DNA of 64,000 nucleotides from Pseudomonadota bacterium (GCA_021816775.1 JAKAXA010000014.1:1-64000), one strand, 5' to 3'. Shown: positions 49,362 through 61,072, counted from the first letter of the stretch. Notes: a model not told the origin generated them from the sequence alone. A program made the numbers and translations.

Positions 49362-50335
49362 GCGCGGCGTCGGGCCAGCGTGACGGCCAGCTCGAGGGCG
49401 GCGATCAGGCTCCCGGGCTCGGCGCGCCCGGTGCCGGCCAGCTCGAGCGCGGTGCCGTGGTCGACCGAGGTGCGCAGGATCGGCAGGCCCAGCGTCACAT
49501 TCACGGCGGTGTCGAACCCGGCGTGCTTGACCACCGGCAGGCCCTGGTCGTGGTACATCGCCAGCACGGCGTCGTAGCCGGCCAGCACGCGCGGCACGAA
49601 CACGGTGTCGGCCGGGAGCGGACCCGCCACGTCGATGCCGCGCGCACGCAGCGTCTCGAGCGCCGGCGCGATGATGCGGATCTCCTCATCGCCGAGATGT
49701 CCGCCCTCGCCGGCGTGGGGGTTCAGGCCGCACACGGCGATGCGCGGGCGCGCGAGGCCCCACCAGCGTTTCAGATCACCATCGAGGATGGTGCCGATCG
49801 TGCACAGCGACTCGCGGGTGATCGCGCCGCTCACCCGGGCGAGCGGCAGGTGCGTGGTGGCGAGTGCGACGCGCAGCGACCCGGTGAGCAGCATCATGAC
49901 GGGCAAGGCGCCGGTGCGCTCGGCGAAGAACTCGGTGTGGCCCGTGAACGGGATGCCGGCGTCGTTGATGACGCCCTTGTGCACCGGGGCGGTCACGATG
50001 GCCGCGAACTCACCGGCCCGGGCGCCTTCGCAGGCCCGCTCGAGCAGGCCGATCACGTAGCGCGCATTGCGTACATCGAGCCGGCCGGGCTCGCTCGCGG
50101 CGGCGAGCGCATGATGCTCGACGGTGAGGCCGCCGGGCTCGTGAGGGCAGGGGGCATCCGGCCGGTACTCGCGCAGGCTCACCGGCAGCCCGAGTGCCTG
50201 CGCGCGCCCGGCGAGCAGCGCGCGATCGGCGAGGCAGACCAGCTCGCACTCGAAGCGCCGCGCGGCGACCGCGAGGCACAGCTCGGGTCCGATTCCGGCC
50301 GGCTCGCCCGAGGTGAGCACGATGCGCGGCGGCAT
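49358..50335 (-). CDS. pdxA: 4-hydroxythreonine-4-phosphate dehydrogenase
   Basis: 325 aa; [78 protein letters not shown]. Confidence 0.96.
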   Translation of the reverse strand: MPPRIVLTSGEPAGIGPELCLAVAARRFECELVCLADRALLAGRAQALGLPVSLREYRPDAPCPHEPGGLTVEHHALAAASEPGRLDVRNARYVIGLLERACEGARAGEFAAIVTAPVHKGVINDAGIPFTGHTEFFAERTGALPVMMLLTGSLRVALATTHLPLARVSGAITRESLCTIGTILDGDLKRWWGLARPRIAVCGLNPHAGEGGHLGDEEIRIIAPALETLRARGIDVAGPLPADTVFVPRVLAGYDAVLAMYHDQGLPVVKHAGFDTAVNVTLGLPILRTSVDHGTALELAGTGRAEPGSLIAALELAVTLARRRA

Positions 50336-50348
50336 GGGCGCGGCCCGC

Positions 50349-51725
50349 TCAGTCGCTCAGAATCTTCACGTACGCATCATCGCGCAGCCGCTGCAGCCAC
50401 AGCTCGGTGTCCTCCTCGGCGCGGCTCGCGCGGATGGCTTCCATCGCGTGCAGCCGCTTCATCTCCTTCGTCTCGTCGTACTGGCGCCGGCCGAGCAGCT
50501 GCGCGATGTGCCAGCCGTAGCGGGTCTGGAACGGCTGGCTGATCTGGCCGACTTTCAGTTTGGCGATCGCCGCGGCGAAGCGCTTGGTGAAGACCGAGGG
50601 GCTCTGCCAGCCGAGATCGCCCCCCTTGGACGCCGAGCCCGGATCCTTCGAGATCGACGCGGCGATCACGGAGAATTTGACCTTGCCCGCGAGGATCTCC
50701 TTGCGGATCTTCTCCAGGCGCGCGCGAACCGTGGCATTGTCCTGCAGCGCATTCGGGACGAGCAGGATGTGCCGCACGTGCACCTGCTCGATGATGTCCT
50801 TGTGCTCCTGGCGGCGGATGTTGTTCAGCTTGACGATGTGGAAGCCCGACGGGGTGCGGATCGGCGCGCTCACCTGGCCCGGCTGCAGTTTCGGCACCAC
50901 GCGGGTGAGGAACGTCGGCAGGTCGATGCCCTTGCGCCAGCCGAGATTGCCGCCCTTGAGCGCATCCCCGCTGTTGGAGTAGGTGACCGCGAGCTTGGCG
51001 AAGTTCTTGCCTTGCTTGGCGAGCGCGTCGACCTTGTCGGCGAGCTTCTGCGCGGCGGCGAGCTCGGCCGGCGTGGCATTCGGCGGTACGGCGATGAGGA
51101 TGTGCGAGACGTTGTACTCCGTGCCGGTGGTGGGCTCCCTGGCCTGACGCGCGAGGAACTGATCGATCTGACGCGGCGTGACCACGATGCGCTGCAGCAC
51201 GTCGCGCTCGCGCAGCAGGCCGATGATCAGCTGATCGCGCATCTGCTCACGGTAGTCGGCGTAGTTGATGCCCTGCTGCGCCAGCGCGCTCGGCAGGTCC
51301 GCGAACGGGATGCCGTTGCGTGCCGCGACACTCTGCAGCGCCGCGTTCAGCGTGTCGTCGGAGATCGCGATGCCGTCCTGCCGGGCCTGCTGCAGCTGGA
51401 CCTGCTGCAGGATCAGGCTGTTGAGCACCTGCTTGCGCAGCACGCTCTGCGGCGGGGGGGTCAGGCCCTGCGCCTTCAGCTCCGCCACGACCTGTTGGAC
51501 GCGGTCATCGAGCTGGCTCTGCATGACGACGCCGCTGTTGACGATGGCCGCGATCCGGTCGAGCAGCTGCCCCTGGGTGGACAGGTCGCGGGTCTGGGCG
51601 AGCCCCCGGCCGGGCAGCGCGAGCGCGGCCATCGCGCACAGGGCGCCCAGCCACGCCGCCGGTACGGCGCCCGTGGGGCGCGAGCCCCGAGGGGCGCGGG
51701 TGAAGAAGAAAAAGTACCGCCGCAT
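50349..51725 (-). CDS. surA: Periplasmic peptidyl-prolyl isomerase SurA
   Basis: Signal peptide, two parvulin repeats (SHILIAVPP...[18 protein letters not shown]...GGDLGWQSP). Confidence 0.93.
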   Translation of the reverse strand: MRRYFFFFTRAPRGSRPTGAVPAAWLGALCAMAALALPGRGLAQTRDLSTQGQLLDRIAAIVNSGVVMQSQLDDRVQQVVAELKAQGLTPPPQSVLRKQVLNSLILQQVQLQQARQDGIAISDDTLNAALQSVAARNGIPFADLPSALAQQGINYADYREQMRDQLIIGLLRERDVLQRIVVTPRQIDQFLARQAREPTTGTEYNVSHILIAVPPNATPAELAAAQKLADKVDALAKQGKNFAKLAVTYSNSGDALKGGNLGWRKGIDLPTFLTRVVPKLQPGQVSAPIRTPSGFHIVKLNNIRRQEHKDIIEQVHVRHILLVPNALQDNATVRARLEKIRKEILAGKVKFSVIAASISKDPGSASKGGDLGWQSPSVFTKRFAAAIAKLKVGQISQPFQTRYGWHIAQLLGRRQYDETKEMKRLHAMEAIRASRAEEDTELWLQRLRDDAYVKILSD

Positions 51726-51748
51726 GCGCTTGAGTCCTCGATCGCTCT

Positions 51749-54112
51749 TCAGGGATTGGGTGCCGGGGCGTTCATGGCCGCCGGAGTGTAGCCGGGGATG
51801 GTTTCGGAGAGGAACGCATCCGGCGCTGATCCGACACTGGCTAGGCCCGTGAGTTCCACCTGCAGGTAGATGCCCGTGTCCTGCGCGCCGGTGCGTGCCA
51901 CGGTTCCCACGGGCCCTACCGCCGGTCGCACCGCCACATAGCGGCGCGCGCCCAGGCGTACCGCCCAGCAGCACGCACGGTACTCGAAGCCGACGAATCT
52001 CTCCAGTGCCTCGTGATCCTGGATCGAATAGATCCCGCGGGCGAAGATGCTCCAATGGCGCCCGATGGGCCAGGCGGCCGAGATCTCCGCCTGCTCGATG
52101 CCGCAGGGGCTGCCGGCCGCCACCCCCAGGGAGTTGCTGCAGAGCACCGTATTGGCGCCCAGCTGCTCGATCGTATTGCGCTCATAGCGGTAGTCGAGAT
52201 TGATCACCCGATCCGGGGCCGGCCGGTACTGCAGCGACACCTGCGCGCGCTGCGCCCGGGAGGCCTGGGGGTCCCATTGCAGTCCGGCCCGCGCGCTCCA
52301 GTGCCGGAATGCCGTCAGCGACAGCTCGGCGATGATGTCCGAGCGCCGGTCGGTGCGCACGACCTCCCCGGGCAGCAGCACGCGCGGGGTCTGGAAATAG
52401 AAGGCCTCGCCGACGGTGGCCGAGAGGTACTGGCGGCCGCTTGCGGTGCCGAGCAGCCGCGTGGTGATGGCGGTGCTCACCTGATTGGCGTCCCCGACGC
52501 GGTCGGCACCCACGTAGCGGTTGGTGCGAAACAGCTCCACCGGCTCCAGGTCCGGCAGGCCGGTATCGAAGATCGGCAGATCGTTCTGGTTGCGGTAGGG
52601 GACGTAGAGGTACATCACCCGCGGCTCGATCGTGATCAGGTGCGAGCCGCCGCGGCCGGCCGTCCGCTCGAGCGTCACCCCCGTATCGAAGCTGGCGATC
52701 GGCAGCGTGCGCGAGGGGGCCTGCGGCGCACCGGGCGCCGTGTGGCGCAGCTCGTACCCGGTGGCGCGCCAGGCGATGGCCGGCCGGATGAAGTATCCCG
52801 GCCCGTCGAAATTGAGCGACACCCGGGGCATGGCGTCGAAGCGCCAGCCGCTCACGGCCGTCGAGTGATCGGAGCGCTGGAAATCGACGACTTCCGATTT
52901 GAATCCGTAGCGCAGCACATCGCCCGGACCCCAGCCGTAGTCGGCATCGACCGTGAGGTCGGGCACGCGGGCGTAGGGGCGCTCGTTCAACGGCAGCGTG
53001 CTGTCGATGGTCTGGAACTGCTGGGCCATGCCGCGGATGTTCCAGTGCTCGGTGCGGTAGGTGAGCGCGGCGCGCCGGTCGAGGAAGGCCGTGCTCGTGC
53101 CCTCGGGCCCGGTGGCGAAGTCCTCGAAGTACGCACTGTCGCTCACGTTCTCCCCGTTGAGCGTCAGGCGCAGCCCGCGCGGCAGGTTCATCACGCTGTC
53201 GAGCCGGATGCGGCCGCGGGCGCGCCCGCCGAGGTAGCTGGTGTCGTTCGGCAGATAGTCCCACTTCAGCTGGGTGTACTGCCGGGCCGTGAGCCAGCGC
53301 ATCTCCCCGCCGACATCCACGCCGCGATGCTGGTACTCGGTCGGCACCAGCGTGAGGTCGGCGTTCGGCGCGATGTTCCAGTAGAGGGGCGCCGAGACCT
53401 GCAGGCCGCCGCGCGAGGTATTGCCGAACGTCGGGAACAGGAAGCCGGTCTTGCGCACGTTGCCGAGCGGAAACGACACCCAAGGCAGGTACACGATCGG
53501 CACGCCGTGCAGGTCGATGCGCGCGTTGCGGCCGACACCGGTGTGCGTGCGCGTATTGAGCGTGATGGAGCTCGCGCGCAGCACCCAGGAGGGCTTCACC
53601 TGCGGGCAGGTGGTGAAGCTGACACCCTGCAGATCGATCACCCCCGCGGGCGTGAGGCGCAGCAGTTGCGCCGTGCCGCGGGCCGAGCGGCGCCGCAGCG
53701 CGAAGTGCGCCGAATTGAACCGCGCGCCGCTCGAGGGGGAATAGCTGCCGCCCTTGCCGGTGACCTTGATCTCGGGATCGGTGTAGTCGATCCCGCCGCG
53801 CGTGCTGAGCGCGCCGCTGCGGCTGTCGTACTCGAGATGCTCGGCGCGGATGCGCCGCTTGCCCTGGCGCACCAGCACATGGCCATCCAAGGTGAACTGT
53901 CCGTCCTTGCCGAGAACCGCGTGGTCCGCAGAGGCGTGCACCTCGCCGCCGGCGGCGAGGCGCTGCTGCGCGGCCCGCCGGCGCGCGGCGCGCGCCGGGG
54001 CGGGCAGCGTCGCCGGCGCAGGCGGGCTCGGCGGCGCGGCGGCCCACAGGCAATGGGGCGCGATGCCGCCAATCGACAGCAGGGCGGCCCAGAGTGCTCT
54101 CCAACGCGGCAT
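51749..54112 (-). CDS. lptD: LPS-assembly protein LptD
   Basis: Signal peptide, OstA domain (HADHAVLGKDGQFTLDGHVLVRQGKRRIRAEHLEYD), barrel; next to surA. Confidence 0.93.
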   Translation of the reverse strand: MPRWRALWAALLSIGGIAPHCLWAAAPPSPPAPATLPAPARAARRRAAQQRLAAGGEVHASADHAVLGKDGQFTLDGHVLVRQGKRRIRAEHLEYDSRSGALSTRGGIDYTDPEIKVTGKGGSYSPSSGARFNSAHFALRRRSARGTAQLLRLTPAGVIDLQGVSFTTCPQVKPSWVLRASSITLNTRTHTGVGRNARIDLHGVPIVYLPWVSFPLGNVRKTGFLFPTFGNTSRGGLQVSAPLYWNIAPNADLTLVPTEYQHRGVDVGGEMRWLTARQYTQLKWDYLPNDTSYLGGRARGRIRLDSVMNLPRGLRLTLNGENVSDSAYFEDFATGPEGTSTAFLDRRAALTYRTEHWNIRGMAQQFQTIDSTLPLNERPYARVPDLTVDADYGWGPGDVLRYGFKSEVVDFQRSDHSTAVSGWRFDAMPRVSLNFDGPGYFIRPAIAWRATGYELRHTAPGAPQAPSRTLPIASFDTGVTLERTAGRGGSHLITIEPRVMYLYVPYRNQNDLPIFDTGLPDLEPVELFRTNRYVGADRVGDANQVSTAITTRLLGTASGRQYLSATVGEAFYFQTPRVLLPGEVVRTDRRSDIIAELSLTAFRHWSARAGLQWDPQASRAQRAQVSLQYRPAPDRVINLDYRYERNTIEQLGANTVLCSNSLGVAAGSPCGIEQAEISAAWPIGRHWSIFARGIYSIQDHEALERFVGFEYRACCWAVRLGARRYVAVRPAVGPVGTVARTGAQDTGIYLQVELTGLASVGSAPDAFLSETIPGYTPAAMNAPAPNP

Positions 54113-54165
54113 GAGGGAGCGGATTATAATGGCAGGCCCGAAATCCCGTGGGCCCAAAGCACTCC

Positions 54166-55203
54166 ATGGTTGATCAAGACGCGCGGCTCGCGCTGCTGCA
54201 CGGTTGGCTCTCGCGCGAGCTTCGCGTGCATCCGCAGCGCATCGAGCCGGCTTCGAGCGATGCGAGTTTCCGGCGTTATTTCCGGGCGTTCTGCGCCAAC
54301 GGCACGTACATCGTCATGGATGCGCCGCCGGGCCGGGAGGATGTCCGTCCGTACCTGCGCGTCACGAAGCTGCTCGAGCCGCTCGGCATCCATGTGCCTC
54401 ACGTGTATGAAGCGGACGTCGAGCGGGGCCTGGTGCTGCTGGAGGATCTCGGCGCGACGCCGTACCTGACGCGGCTCGCCGAGCCCGGCGCCGTGGCGCC
54501 GCTTTACTCCGATGCGCTCGCGGCACTGGCGCGCATCCAGCTGCTCGGCCTCGAGGCGGCCGAGCAGCTCGCGCCCTACGACCGCGCCGCGCTGCGGCGC
54601 GAGATGGACCTGATGCCCGAGTGGTTCCTCGCGCGCCACCTCGGCCTGGCGCCGACGCCCGCCGAGCGCGCCGCGCTCGAGGCGGTGTTCGAGTGGCTGA
54701 TCGAGCAGGCCCTGGCGCAGCCGCAGGTGTTCGTGCACCGCGACTATCACTCGCGCAATCTCATGGTCACCGCCGAGCGCAATCCCGGGGTGCTCGATTT
54801 CCAGGACGCGCTGCGCGGCCCGGTCGGCTACGACCTGGTCTCGCTCCTGAAGGACTGTTACATCGCGTGGCCGCGCGAGCGCGTGCTCGAGTGGGTGAGC
54901 GGATACCGCGCGCTGCTCGCCGGGCGCGGCGGGCCCGCCGGCGAGGATGCGGCGCAGTTCCTGCGCTGGTTCGACCTGATCGGCGTGCAGCGGCACCTGA
55001 AGGTGCTCGGTATCTTCGCCCGCCTGTGGCACCGCGACGGCAAGCCCGGTTACCTGCGCGATCTGCCCCTGACGCTGCGTTACGTGCGCGAGACGTGCCG
55101 GTACTACGCCGAGCTTGCGCCGCTCGGGGAGCTCATCGAGGGGCGCATCGCCGCCGAGCTGCCGCGGGCCAACGCGCGCGCGGCGTGCGAGTGCTCGACA
55201 TGA
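54166..55203 (+). CDS. amgK: N-acetylmuramate/N-acetylglucosamine kinase (aminoglycoside phosphotransferase fold)
   Basis: VFVHRDYHSRNLMVTAERNPGVLDFQDALRGPVGYDLVSLLKD; divergent from lptD and followed by murU as in Pseudomonas. Confidence 0.87.
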   Translation: MVDQDARLALLHGWLSRELRVHPQRIEPASSDASFRRYFRAFCANGTYIVMDAPPGREDVRPYLRVTKLLEPLGIHVPHVYEADVERGLVLLEDLGATPYLTRLAEPGAVAPLYSDALAALARIQLLGLEAAEQLAPYDRAALRREMDLMPEWFLARHLGLAPTPAERAALEAVFEWLIEQALAQPQVFVHRDYHSRNLMVTAERNPGVLDFQDALRGPVGYDLVSLLKDCYIAWPRERVLEWVSGYRALLAGRGGPAGEDAAQFLRWFDLIGVQRHLKVLGIFARLWHRDGKPGYLRDLPLTLRYVRETCRYYAELAPLGELIEGRIAAELPRANARAACECST

Positions 55204-55889
55204 GGGCGATCCTGCTCGCGGCCGGCCGGGGCGAGCGGCTGCGCCCGATCACCGACACGGTGCCGAAGCCGCTGGTGCGCATCGCCGGGCGGGCGCTGAT
55301 CGAGTACCACCTGGAGAACCTCGTGCGCGCGGGCATCGGCGAGGCGGTGATCAATCTGTCGTGGCTCGGCGGGCAGATCCGCGCGGCGCTCGGCGCCGGC
55401 GAGCGCTACGGGCTGCGCATCCGCTACAGCGAGGAGGGGCCCGTGCCGCTCGAGACCGGCGGCGGCATTGCGCGCGCGCTGCCGCTGCTCGGGCCCGAGC
55501 CGTTTCTCGTCGTCAATGCCGACGTGTGGACCGATCTGGAGTTCGCCGCGCTGCGTGAGTTGCCCGCGGGGGCGGATGCGAGCATCGTGCTCGCGCCCAA
55601 CCCCGAGCATCACCCCGAGGGGGACTTCGCGCTGCGGGACGGGAGGGTGCTCGAGGCGCCCGCGCATCGCCTCACCTACACGGGCATCGGCCTGTATCGG
55701 CCCGAATTGTTCACCGGCTGGCCGGGGGAGCGCTTCCCGCTGCGGCCCCTGCTGCACCGCGCCATCGCCGCCGGCCGCCTGCACGGCCAGGTGCATCGGG
55801 GCGAATGGTTCGACGCCGGCTCGCCCGAGCGGCTCGCCTGGCTGGACGCGCACGTGCGCGCCAAAGGGGGCACGGGCGAATCCTGCTAA
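55200..55889 (+). CDS. murU: N-acetylmuramate alpha-1-phosphate uridylyltransferase
   Basis: 229 aa; [42 protein letters not shown]. Confidence 0.88.
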   Translation: MRAILLAAGRGERLRPITDTVPKPLVRIAGRALIEYHLENLVRAGIGEAVINLSWLGGQIRAALGAGERYGLRIRYSEEGPVPLETGGGIARALPLLGPEPFLVVNADVWTDLEFAALRELPAGADASIVLAPNPEHHPEGDFALRDGRVLEAPAHRLTYTGIGLYRPELFTGWPGERFPLRPLLHRAIAAGRLHGQVHRGEWFDAGSPERLAWLDAHVRAKGGTGESC

Positions 55890-55932
55890 CCCGGTATTGG
55901 GGGGCGGGCTGCGGGAACCGTACAATAGCCCG

Positions 55933-56967
55933 ATGTCCACCCCCAAAGACATCCCCCTCGCCGCCCGGTCCGCGGCCACGCGCAGCGGCGAGAAATACGT
56001 TACGCCCCAAGGATTTACGGCCATCCGTGACGGCATGAAGGCCGCCGCCGCGGCCGGCCCCTCCGCTTTCTCGCCCAAGCCCTCGTGGCTGCGGGCCCGG
56101 GCGCCCTCGGGGGAGGGCTTCCAGGCCGTCAAGGGGATCGTCCGCGAGCACCGCCTCGCCACGGTCTGCGAGGAGGCCAAGTGCCCGAACATCGGCGAGT
56201 GCTGGAACGCGGGCACGGCGACCATCATGCTCATGGGCGCGGTGTGCACGCGCGCCTGCCGCTTCTGCTCGGTCGATACGGGCAATCCGCGCGGCTGGCT
56301 CGATCGCGACGAGCCGGACAACAGCGCCCGGACCGTGGAGCTGATGCAGCTGAAATACGTGGTGCTCACCTCGGTCGATCGCGATGATCTTCCCGACGGC
56401 GGCGCCGGCCATTACGCGGCCTGCATCCGCGCCATCAAGCGGCGCAATCCCGGCACGGCCGTCGAGGCGCTCACCCCGGATTTCCAGGGCGTGCAGGCCG
56501 ACGTCGAGACCGTGGTCGGCTCGGGCCTCGATGTGTTCGCGCAGAACATCGAGACCGTGCGCCGCCTCACCCATCCGGTCCGCGACCCGCGTGCCGGGTA
56601 CGAGCGCACGCTGAAGGTGCTGCGCCACGCCAAGGGCCACCGCCCGGAGGTCCTGACCAAGAGCAGCCTCATGCTCGGCCTCGGCGAGACGGACGAGGAG
56701 ATCGAGGCGACGCTGCGCGATCTGCGCGCCGCCGGAGTCGACATCGTGACACTCGGCCAGTATCTGCGCCCGACGGCGAACCACCTGCCCGTGGAGCGCT
56801 TCGTGACACCCGCCGAGTTCGATGCGTATCGGCGCTGCGCGCTCGATCTGGGCTTTCTCGAGTGCGTCGCGGGGCCGCTGGTGCGCTCGAGCTATCGGGC
56901 CGAGCAGGCGCTCAATCGCAACAACGCCGGCCTCGACAACACGCGCCTCGCGGCGCGGCCGCGGTGA
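55933..56967 (+). CDS. lipA: Lipoyl synthase
   Basis: [27 protein letters not shown] radical SAM cluster; [18 protein letters not shown]. Confidence 0.96.
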   Translation: MSTPKDIPLAARSAATRSGEKYVTPQGFTAIRDGMKAAAAAGPSAFSPKPSWLRARAPSGEGFQAVKGIVREHRLATVCEEAKCPNIGECWNAGTATIMLMGAVCTRACRFCSVDTGNPRGWLDRDEPDNSARTVELMQLKYVVLTSVDRDDLPDGGAGHYAACIRAIKRRNPGTAVEALTPDFQGVQADVETVVGSGLDVFAQNIETVRRLTHPVRDPRAGYERTLKVLRHAKGHRPEVLTKSSLMLGLGETDEEIEATLRDLRAAGVDIVTLGQYLRPTANHLPVERFVTPAEFDAYRRCALDLGFLECVAGPLVRSSYRAEQALNRNNAGLDNTRLAARPR

Positions 56968-57659
56968 GCGGCGGCGCGGATCTCGCGCCGGCAGCGCAAG
57001 CGCGCTCGCTCGCGCCCGTGCCGCCACCGCTGGTGCGGCGGCTCGGCCTGGCACCGTACGAGCCGACCTGGCGGGCCATGCAGCGCTTCACCGACGCGCG
57101 CTCGGCCGAGACAAGGGACGAGATCTGGCTGCTCGAGCATCCGGCGGTCTTCACGCTCGGCATGAACGCCGATCCGGCGCACGTGCTCGCCGCCGGGGAC
57201 ATTCCGGTGGTGCGCATCGACCGTGGCGGACAGGTGACCTACCACGGGCCGGGCCAGCTGCTCGTCTATCCGCTCATCGATCTGCCTCGCGCGCGCCTCG
57301 GGGTGCGTGATCTGGTCACGGCGCTCGAGGGCGCCGTGATCGATTACGCGGCCGAGCTCGGTGTCGGCGCCGAATCCCGGCGCAGTGCGCCCGGCGTGTA
57401 CGTCGGGGGCCGCAAGCTCGCCAGCGTCGGCATCCGCGTGCGACGCAGCGCGAGCTACCACGGCATTGCGCTCAATGTGTGCAACGATCTCGAGCCGTTC
57501 GCGAGAATCAACCCCTGCGGCTACGCCGGCCTCGAGATGACGCGCCTTGCCGATCTCAGCGCGGTGGACTCGGTGAGCGCGGCCGCCGAGGGGGTGCTGG
57601 CGCATCTGCTGCGGCGCCTGTACGGCAACCGCGGCGCGGTGAACAACCCCATACCGTAG
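56964..57659 (+). CDS. lipB: Octanoyltransferase
   Basis: [59 protein letters not shown] start overlapping the lipA stop. Confidence 0.95.
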   Translation: MSGGADLAPAAQARSLAPVPPPLVRRLGLAPYEPTWRAMQRFTDARSAETRDEIWLLEHPAVFTLGMNADPAHVLAAGDIPVVRIDRGGQVTYHGPGQLLVYPLIDLPRARLGVRDLVTALEGAVIDYAAELGVGAESRRSAPGVYVGGRKLASVGIRVRRSASYHGIALNVCNDLEPFARINPCGYAGLEMTRLADLSAVDSVSAAAEGVLAHLLRRLYGNRGAVNNPIP

Positions 57660-57673
57660 AGTGCGAGGCTGAC

Positions 57674-58657
57674 ATGACTTTACGCGGCTGCCTGCGTCGC
57701 CCCGTCACGGTGCCGCCCTCCGGGCTGCGGCGCTGGCTGCTGCGGCCGATGTTCGATGCGCGCGGCGTGCGCGGCTGGGTGCGCGCCGTGCTGTTCGCGG
57801 CGCTCGTGGTCCTCGCCGTCATGCTGCTCATGGTCCTGATCAGGGCGCTGGCGCTGACTGTCCCGGCGCACCTGCGGCAAGCGCTCGGCGCGGTGTTCCA
57901 TCGGCCGCGCGCCGGGGCCGGGTTCTCGCCGTGGTTTGCGGGCTTGAACGAGCTGGGGCTGCTCGCCTGTGCGCTGTGCGCATCGTCGCTCATGGTGTGG
58001 CTCGATGGCCGGCGGCTGCGCGAGGTTGGCCTGGCGCCCCGCAGGCGGCTGCGCGAGTTCGCCGGCGGTGCGGCCGTGGGCGTCGTCATGATCACGCTGC
58101 TGGTTGCCGGCCTGGTGATCACCGGCGGCGCGCGGCTCGAGCTGCCAGTCGTGTCGGCCGGTGCCGCCCTGGGCTGGGGCCTCGCGTGGGCCGCGGCCGC
58201 CGTGCTGGTCGGGCTGTTCGAAGAGATCGCCTTTCGCGGCTACCTGTTCGTCACGCTGCGCGAGGATTACGGGTTCTGGACGGCGACCGTCGCGGTGGCG
58301 GTGCTGTTCACGCTCGCCCACGGCGTCAATCCCGGTGAGAATCCCCTCGGCATGCTGACGGCGGGCCTCGCGAGCGTATTGTTCTGCCTCGGCATCCGCC
58401 GCACGGGCGCACTGTGGTGGGCAATCGGCTGCCACGCGGCGTGGGACTGGTCGGAGAATTTCTTCTACGGCAGCGCCGACAGCGGCATTCACTCGATGGG
58501 CCGGCTGTTCAGGCTCGAGCCCCACGGCAACCTGTACCTCAGCGGCGGCACGGTCGGGCCCGAGGGCTCGGTGCTGTGCTTCGTGGTGCTGCTCGCGGCC
58601 ATCCTGGCCGTGCCGCGCCTCGTGCCGCGCGGCACCGCGATCAAATCAACATCATGA
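57674..58657 (+). CDS. CPBP family intramembrane glutamic endopeptidase
   Basis: 327 aa; FEEIAFRGYLFVTLRE, LFTLAHGVNP, GCHAAWDWSENFFYG. Confidence 0.9.
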   Translation: MTLRGCLRRPVTVPPSGLRRWLLRPMFDARGVRGWVRAVLFAALVVLAVMLLMVLIRALALTVPAHLRQALGAVFHRPRAGAGFSPWFAGLNELGLLACALCASSLMVWLDGRRLREVGLAPRRRLREFAGGAAVGVVMITLLVAGLVITGGARLELPVVSAGAALGWGLAWAAAAVLVGLFEEIAFRGYLFVTLREDYGFWTATVAVAVLFTLAHGVNPGENPLGMLTAGLASVLFCLGIRRTGALWWAIGCHAAWDWSENFFYGSADSGIHSMGRLFRLEPHGNLYLSGGTVGPEGSVLCFVVLLAAILAVPRLVPRGTAIKSTS

Positions 58658-58901
58658 CGCCGTCGCAGGCTTTGAGCTCGGCGGTAAGCGCCTCGATCTG
58701 CTCGCGGCTCTCGGCGAGCAGCGTGTAGGAGATCGAGAGAAAATTGCCGTTGCCGCTCAGGCGCTCGCTCACCCGTTCGGCCTCGAGTCCGGGCGAGTGG
58801 CGCAGGACCACCGCGTGCACCCGCGCGCGGAACTCATCCGAGGGCCGGCCGATGATCTTGAGCGGATAGTCGCTCGGGAACTCGAGCAGCGGCTTGCTCA
58901 C
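58641..58901 (-). CDS. DUF493 family protein (YbeD-like)
   Basis: 86 aa; LLEFPSDYPLKIIGRP...VSERLSGNGNFLSISYTLLAESREQIEALTAELKACDGVMMLI. Confidence 0.9.
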   Translation of the reverse strand: MSKPLLEFPSDYPLKIIGRPSDEFRARVHAVVLRHSPGLEAERVSERLSGNGNFLSISYTLLAESREQIEALTAELKACDGVMMLI

Positions 58902-59770
58902 CAGGGCTTCTCCTGCAGCTCGCGCTTCCAGTCCTGGAACGCCGCATGCACCCGCCGCCACAGCGGTCCCGGCCGCCCCTTGCCGACCGCATGCCCGTCG
59001 AGCCGCGTGACCGGCTGCACCTCGCGGGTCGCTGCCGAGATCCAGATCTCCTCGGCTGCGCGCAGCTCGCTCTCGCTGACGGGCGCAGCCCGCCAGGGGA
59101 TGCCGGCGCGGGCGGCGAGCTCCTCGACCACCGTGCGCGTGGTGCTCGGCAGAATCTCGTGCGAGTTCGGCGGCGTGCGCACCTCACCGTCGATCACCAC
59201 GTGCACCGCCGAGGCCGACGCATCGGTCAGCCGTCCCTCGCGCAGCAGAATGGTCTCGGCGGCCGCGGCGTCGACCGCGAGCTGGCGCAGCAGCACGTTG
59301 GCGAGCAGCGCGGTCGATTTGATGTCGCAGCGCGCCCAGCGGGTGTCGGCGGCGGTCACACAGGCGAGGCCATGCTCCAGAGCCTCGCGCGAGGGCACGG
59401 GCCACGGCGCGGCGAAGGCGAACACGGTCCTCGGGATGTCCGGCAGCGGCGCATGATTGCGGCCCGGCTCCGCGCCGCGGCTGACCTGCCAGTACAGGTA
59501 CTGATCGCCGTGGCCGCCCGCCTCGATCAGCGTGGCGAACATCTCGCGCCACTGCGCGCGGGACAGCGGGTCACGCATGCGCAGCTCGGCGAGGCTGCGG
59601 GTGAGGCGTGCGCAGTGCGCCTCCAGCCGGAACGGCCGCCCGCGGTAGACCGGCATGACCTCGTAGGCGCCGTCGCCGAAGAGAAAGCCGCGGTCGAGCG
59701 GCGAGATGCGCGCCTCGCCGAGCGGCAGGTACGCGCCGTTCAAGTAGCAGGTCGGGAACGGTTCGGCCAT
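58898..59770 (-). CDS. D-amino-acid aminotransferase (class IV)
   Basis: 290 aa; LDRGFLFGDGAYEVMPVYRGRPFRLEAHCARL, LYWQVSRGAEP, ETILLREGRLTDASASAVHVVIDGEV. Confidence 0.9.
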   Translation of the reverse strand: MAEPFPTCYLNGAYLPLGEARISPLDRGFLFGDGAYEVMPVYRGRPFRLEAHCARLTRSLAELRMRDPLSRAQWREMFATLIEAGGHGDQYLYWQVSRGAEPGRNHAPLPDIPRTVFAFAAPWPVPSREALEHGLACVTAADTRWARCDIKSTALLANVLLRQLAVDAAAAETILLREGRLTDASASAVHVVIDGEVRTPPNSHEILPSTTRTVVEELAARAGIPWRAAPVSESELRAAEEIWISAATREVQPVTRLDGHAVGKGRPGPLWRRVHAAFQDWKRELQEKPW

Positions 59771-59804
59771 GGGCGTCTCGGGTCGCGTGGATCCTGCGCA
59801 GATC

Positions 59805-60977
59805 CTAGCTCGCGAACCAGAGCCGGATGTCGTCGGCGAGGCGGGTGAACAGACCGCCGGCGGGCACGGACTGCAGGGTGACGAGCGGCGTCGTTTCGAC
59901 CTGCTGCCCGGCGCCGTTCGTGACGATGAGCGTGCCGACTTCGGCGCCGGCGGCGAGCGGTGCCACGAGCGGCCAGTGAGCCCAGAGAATCCGCGTGCTC
60001 AGGGTCGCATCCGGGCCGCGGGGCACGGTGAGCACGACCGACTGGGCAGGCCCGACTGCCGCGTGCCCGGCGGCCGACTTGTACACCCGCGGCCTGGCGA
60101 CGATGGCGCGCGCGACGTCGACCCGCTCGTTCTCGTAGAAGTTGTAGCCGTAGTTGATCAGCGCCTCGCTGTCATCGACCCGCCCGTTCCAGCTCGGGGC
60201 TCCGAGCACCACCGACACCAGGCGCATGCCGTGACGGTCGGCCGAAACGACCATGCAGTAGCCGGCCGCATCGGTATAGCCGGTCTTCATGCCGTCGACC
60301 GACGGGTCCGTCCACAGCAGCGAGACGCGGTTGCGCTGCGTGATGTGGTCCCAGGTGAATTTCTTGATCTTGAAGATGGAGTAATACTGCGGGAAGTCGC
60401 GGATGATGTCCGAGGCGAGCGTGGCCAGATCGCGCGCGGTGGTGAAATGATCGGGTTTCGGCAGTCCGTCGACGTCTTCGTAGTGTGTCGAGCTCAGGCC
60501 GAGCCGCCGCGCGTAATCATTCATCAGCGTGACGAAGCCGGCCTGCGTGCCCCCGACCTTCTGCGCGAGCGCGACGGTGGCATCGTTGCCCGATTCCACG
60601 ATCATGCCCTTCAGGAGGTTCAGCACCGAGACCTGGCTGCCCGGGTTGATGAACATGCGCGAGCCGCCCGTGCGCCACGCCGCGGTGCTGATCGTCACCG
60701 GAGTCTGCAGCGTGAGCTGGTGGCTCTTCAGCGCCGAGAAGACGATGTAAGCGGTCATCAGCTTCGTCAGGCTCGCCATCGGCATTTTCTCGTTGGCGTC
60801 CTTCGCCGCGAGCACCTTCCCGGTGTTGAAGTCGACCAGAATGTAGGAGTGTGCATTCAGCGCCGGAGGGGGCGGCACCGGCACGGCGGCGACGGCAGCC
60901 TGGGCTGCGGGCGCGAGCGCGGTCAGAAGCGCCAGCGCAACGGCCGACACGGCGGTGAGGGCGGACGAGCGGAGCAT
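59805..60977 (-). CDS. D-alanyl-D-alanine carboxypeptidase (PBP5/6 family)
   Basis: 390 aa; MASLTKLMTAYIVF (SxxK), VESGNDATVALA (SxN), DGMKTGYTDAAGYC (KTG). Confidence 0.95.
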   Translation of the reverse strand: MLRSSALTAVSAVALALLTALAPAAQAAVAAVPVPPPPALNAHSYILVDFNTGKVLAAKDANEKMPMASLTKLMTAYIVFSALKSHQLTLQTPVTISTAAWRTGGSRMFINPGSQVSVLNLLKGMIVESGNDATVALAQKVGGTQAGFVTLMNDYARRLGLSSTHYEDVDGLPKPDHFTTARDLATLASDIIRDFPQYYSIFKIKKFTWDHITQRNRVSLLWTDPSVDGMKTGYTDAAGYCMVVSADRHGMRLVSVVLGAPSWNGRVDDSEALINYGYNFYENERVDVARAIVARPRVYKSAAGHAAVGPAQSVVLTVPRGPDATLSTRILWAHWPLVAPLAAGAEVGTLIVTNGAGQQVETTPLVTLQSVPAGGLFTRLADDIRLWFAS

Positions 60978-61072
60978 GGGACGATTCCTCCTTACTGACA
61001 GGGTGCGGCGGGGGCGCAGATTAAGATTACGCCCGTGCCCGATAGTTCGCTGCGGCAGACACGCACGGGGGC

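Noticed and set aside
52013-54469. 818-aa plus ORF
   Set aside because: Antisense to lptD; the true plus-strand gene (amgK) starts at about 54166.
55200-55889. Considered a generic glucose-1-phosphate nucleotidyltransferase
   Set aside because: Adjacent amgK and divergent lptD make murU the better assignment.
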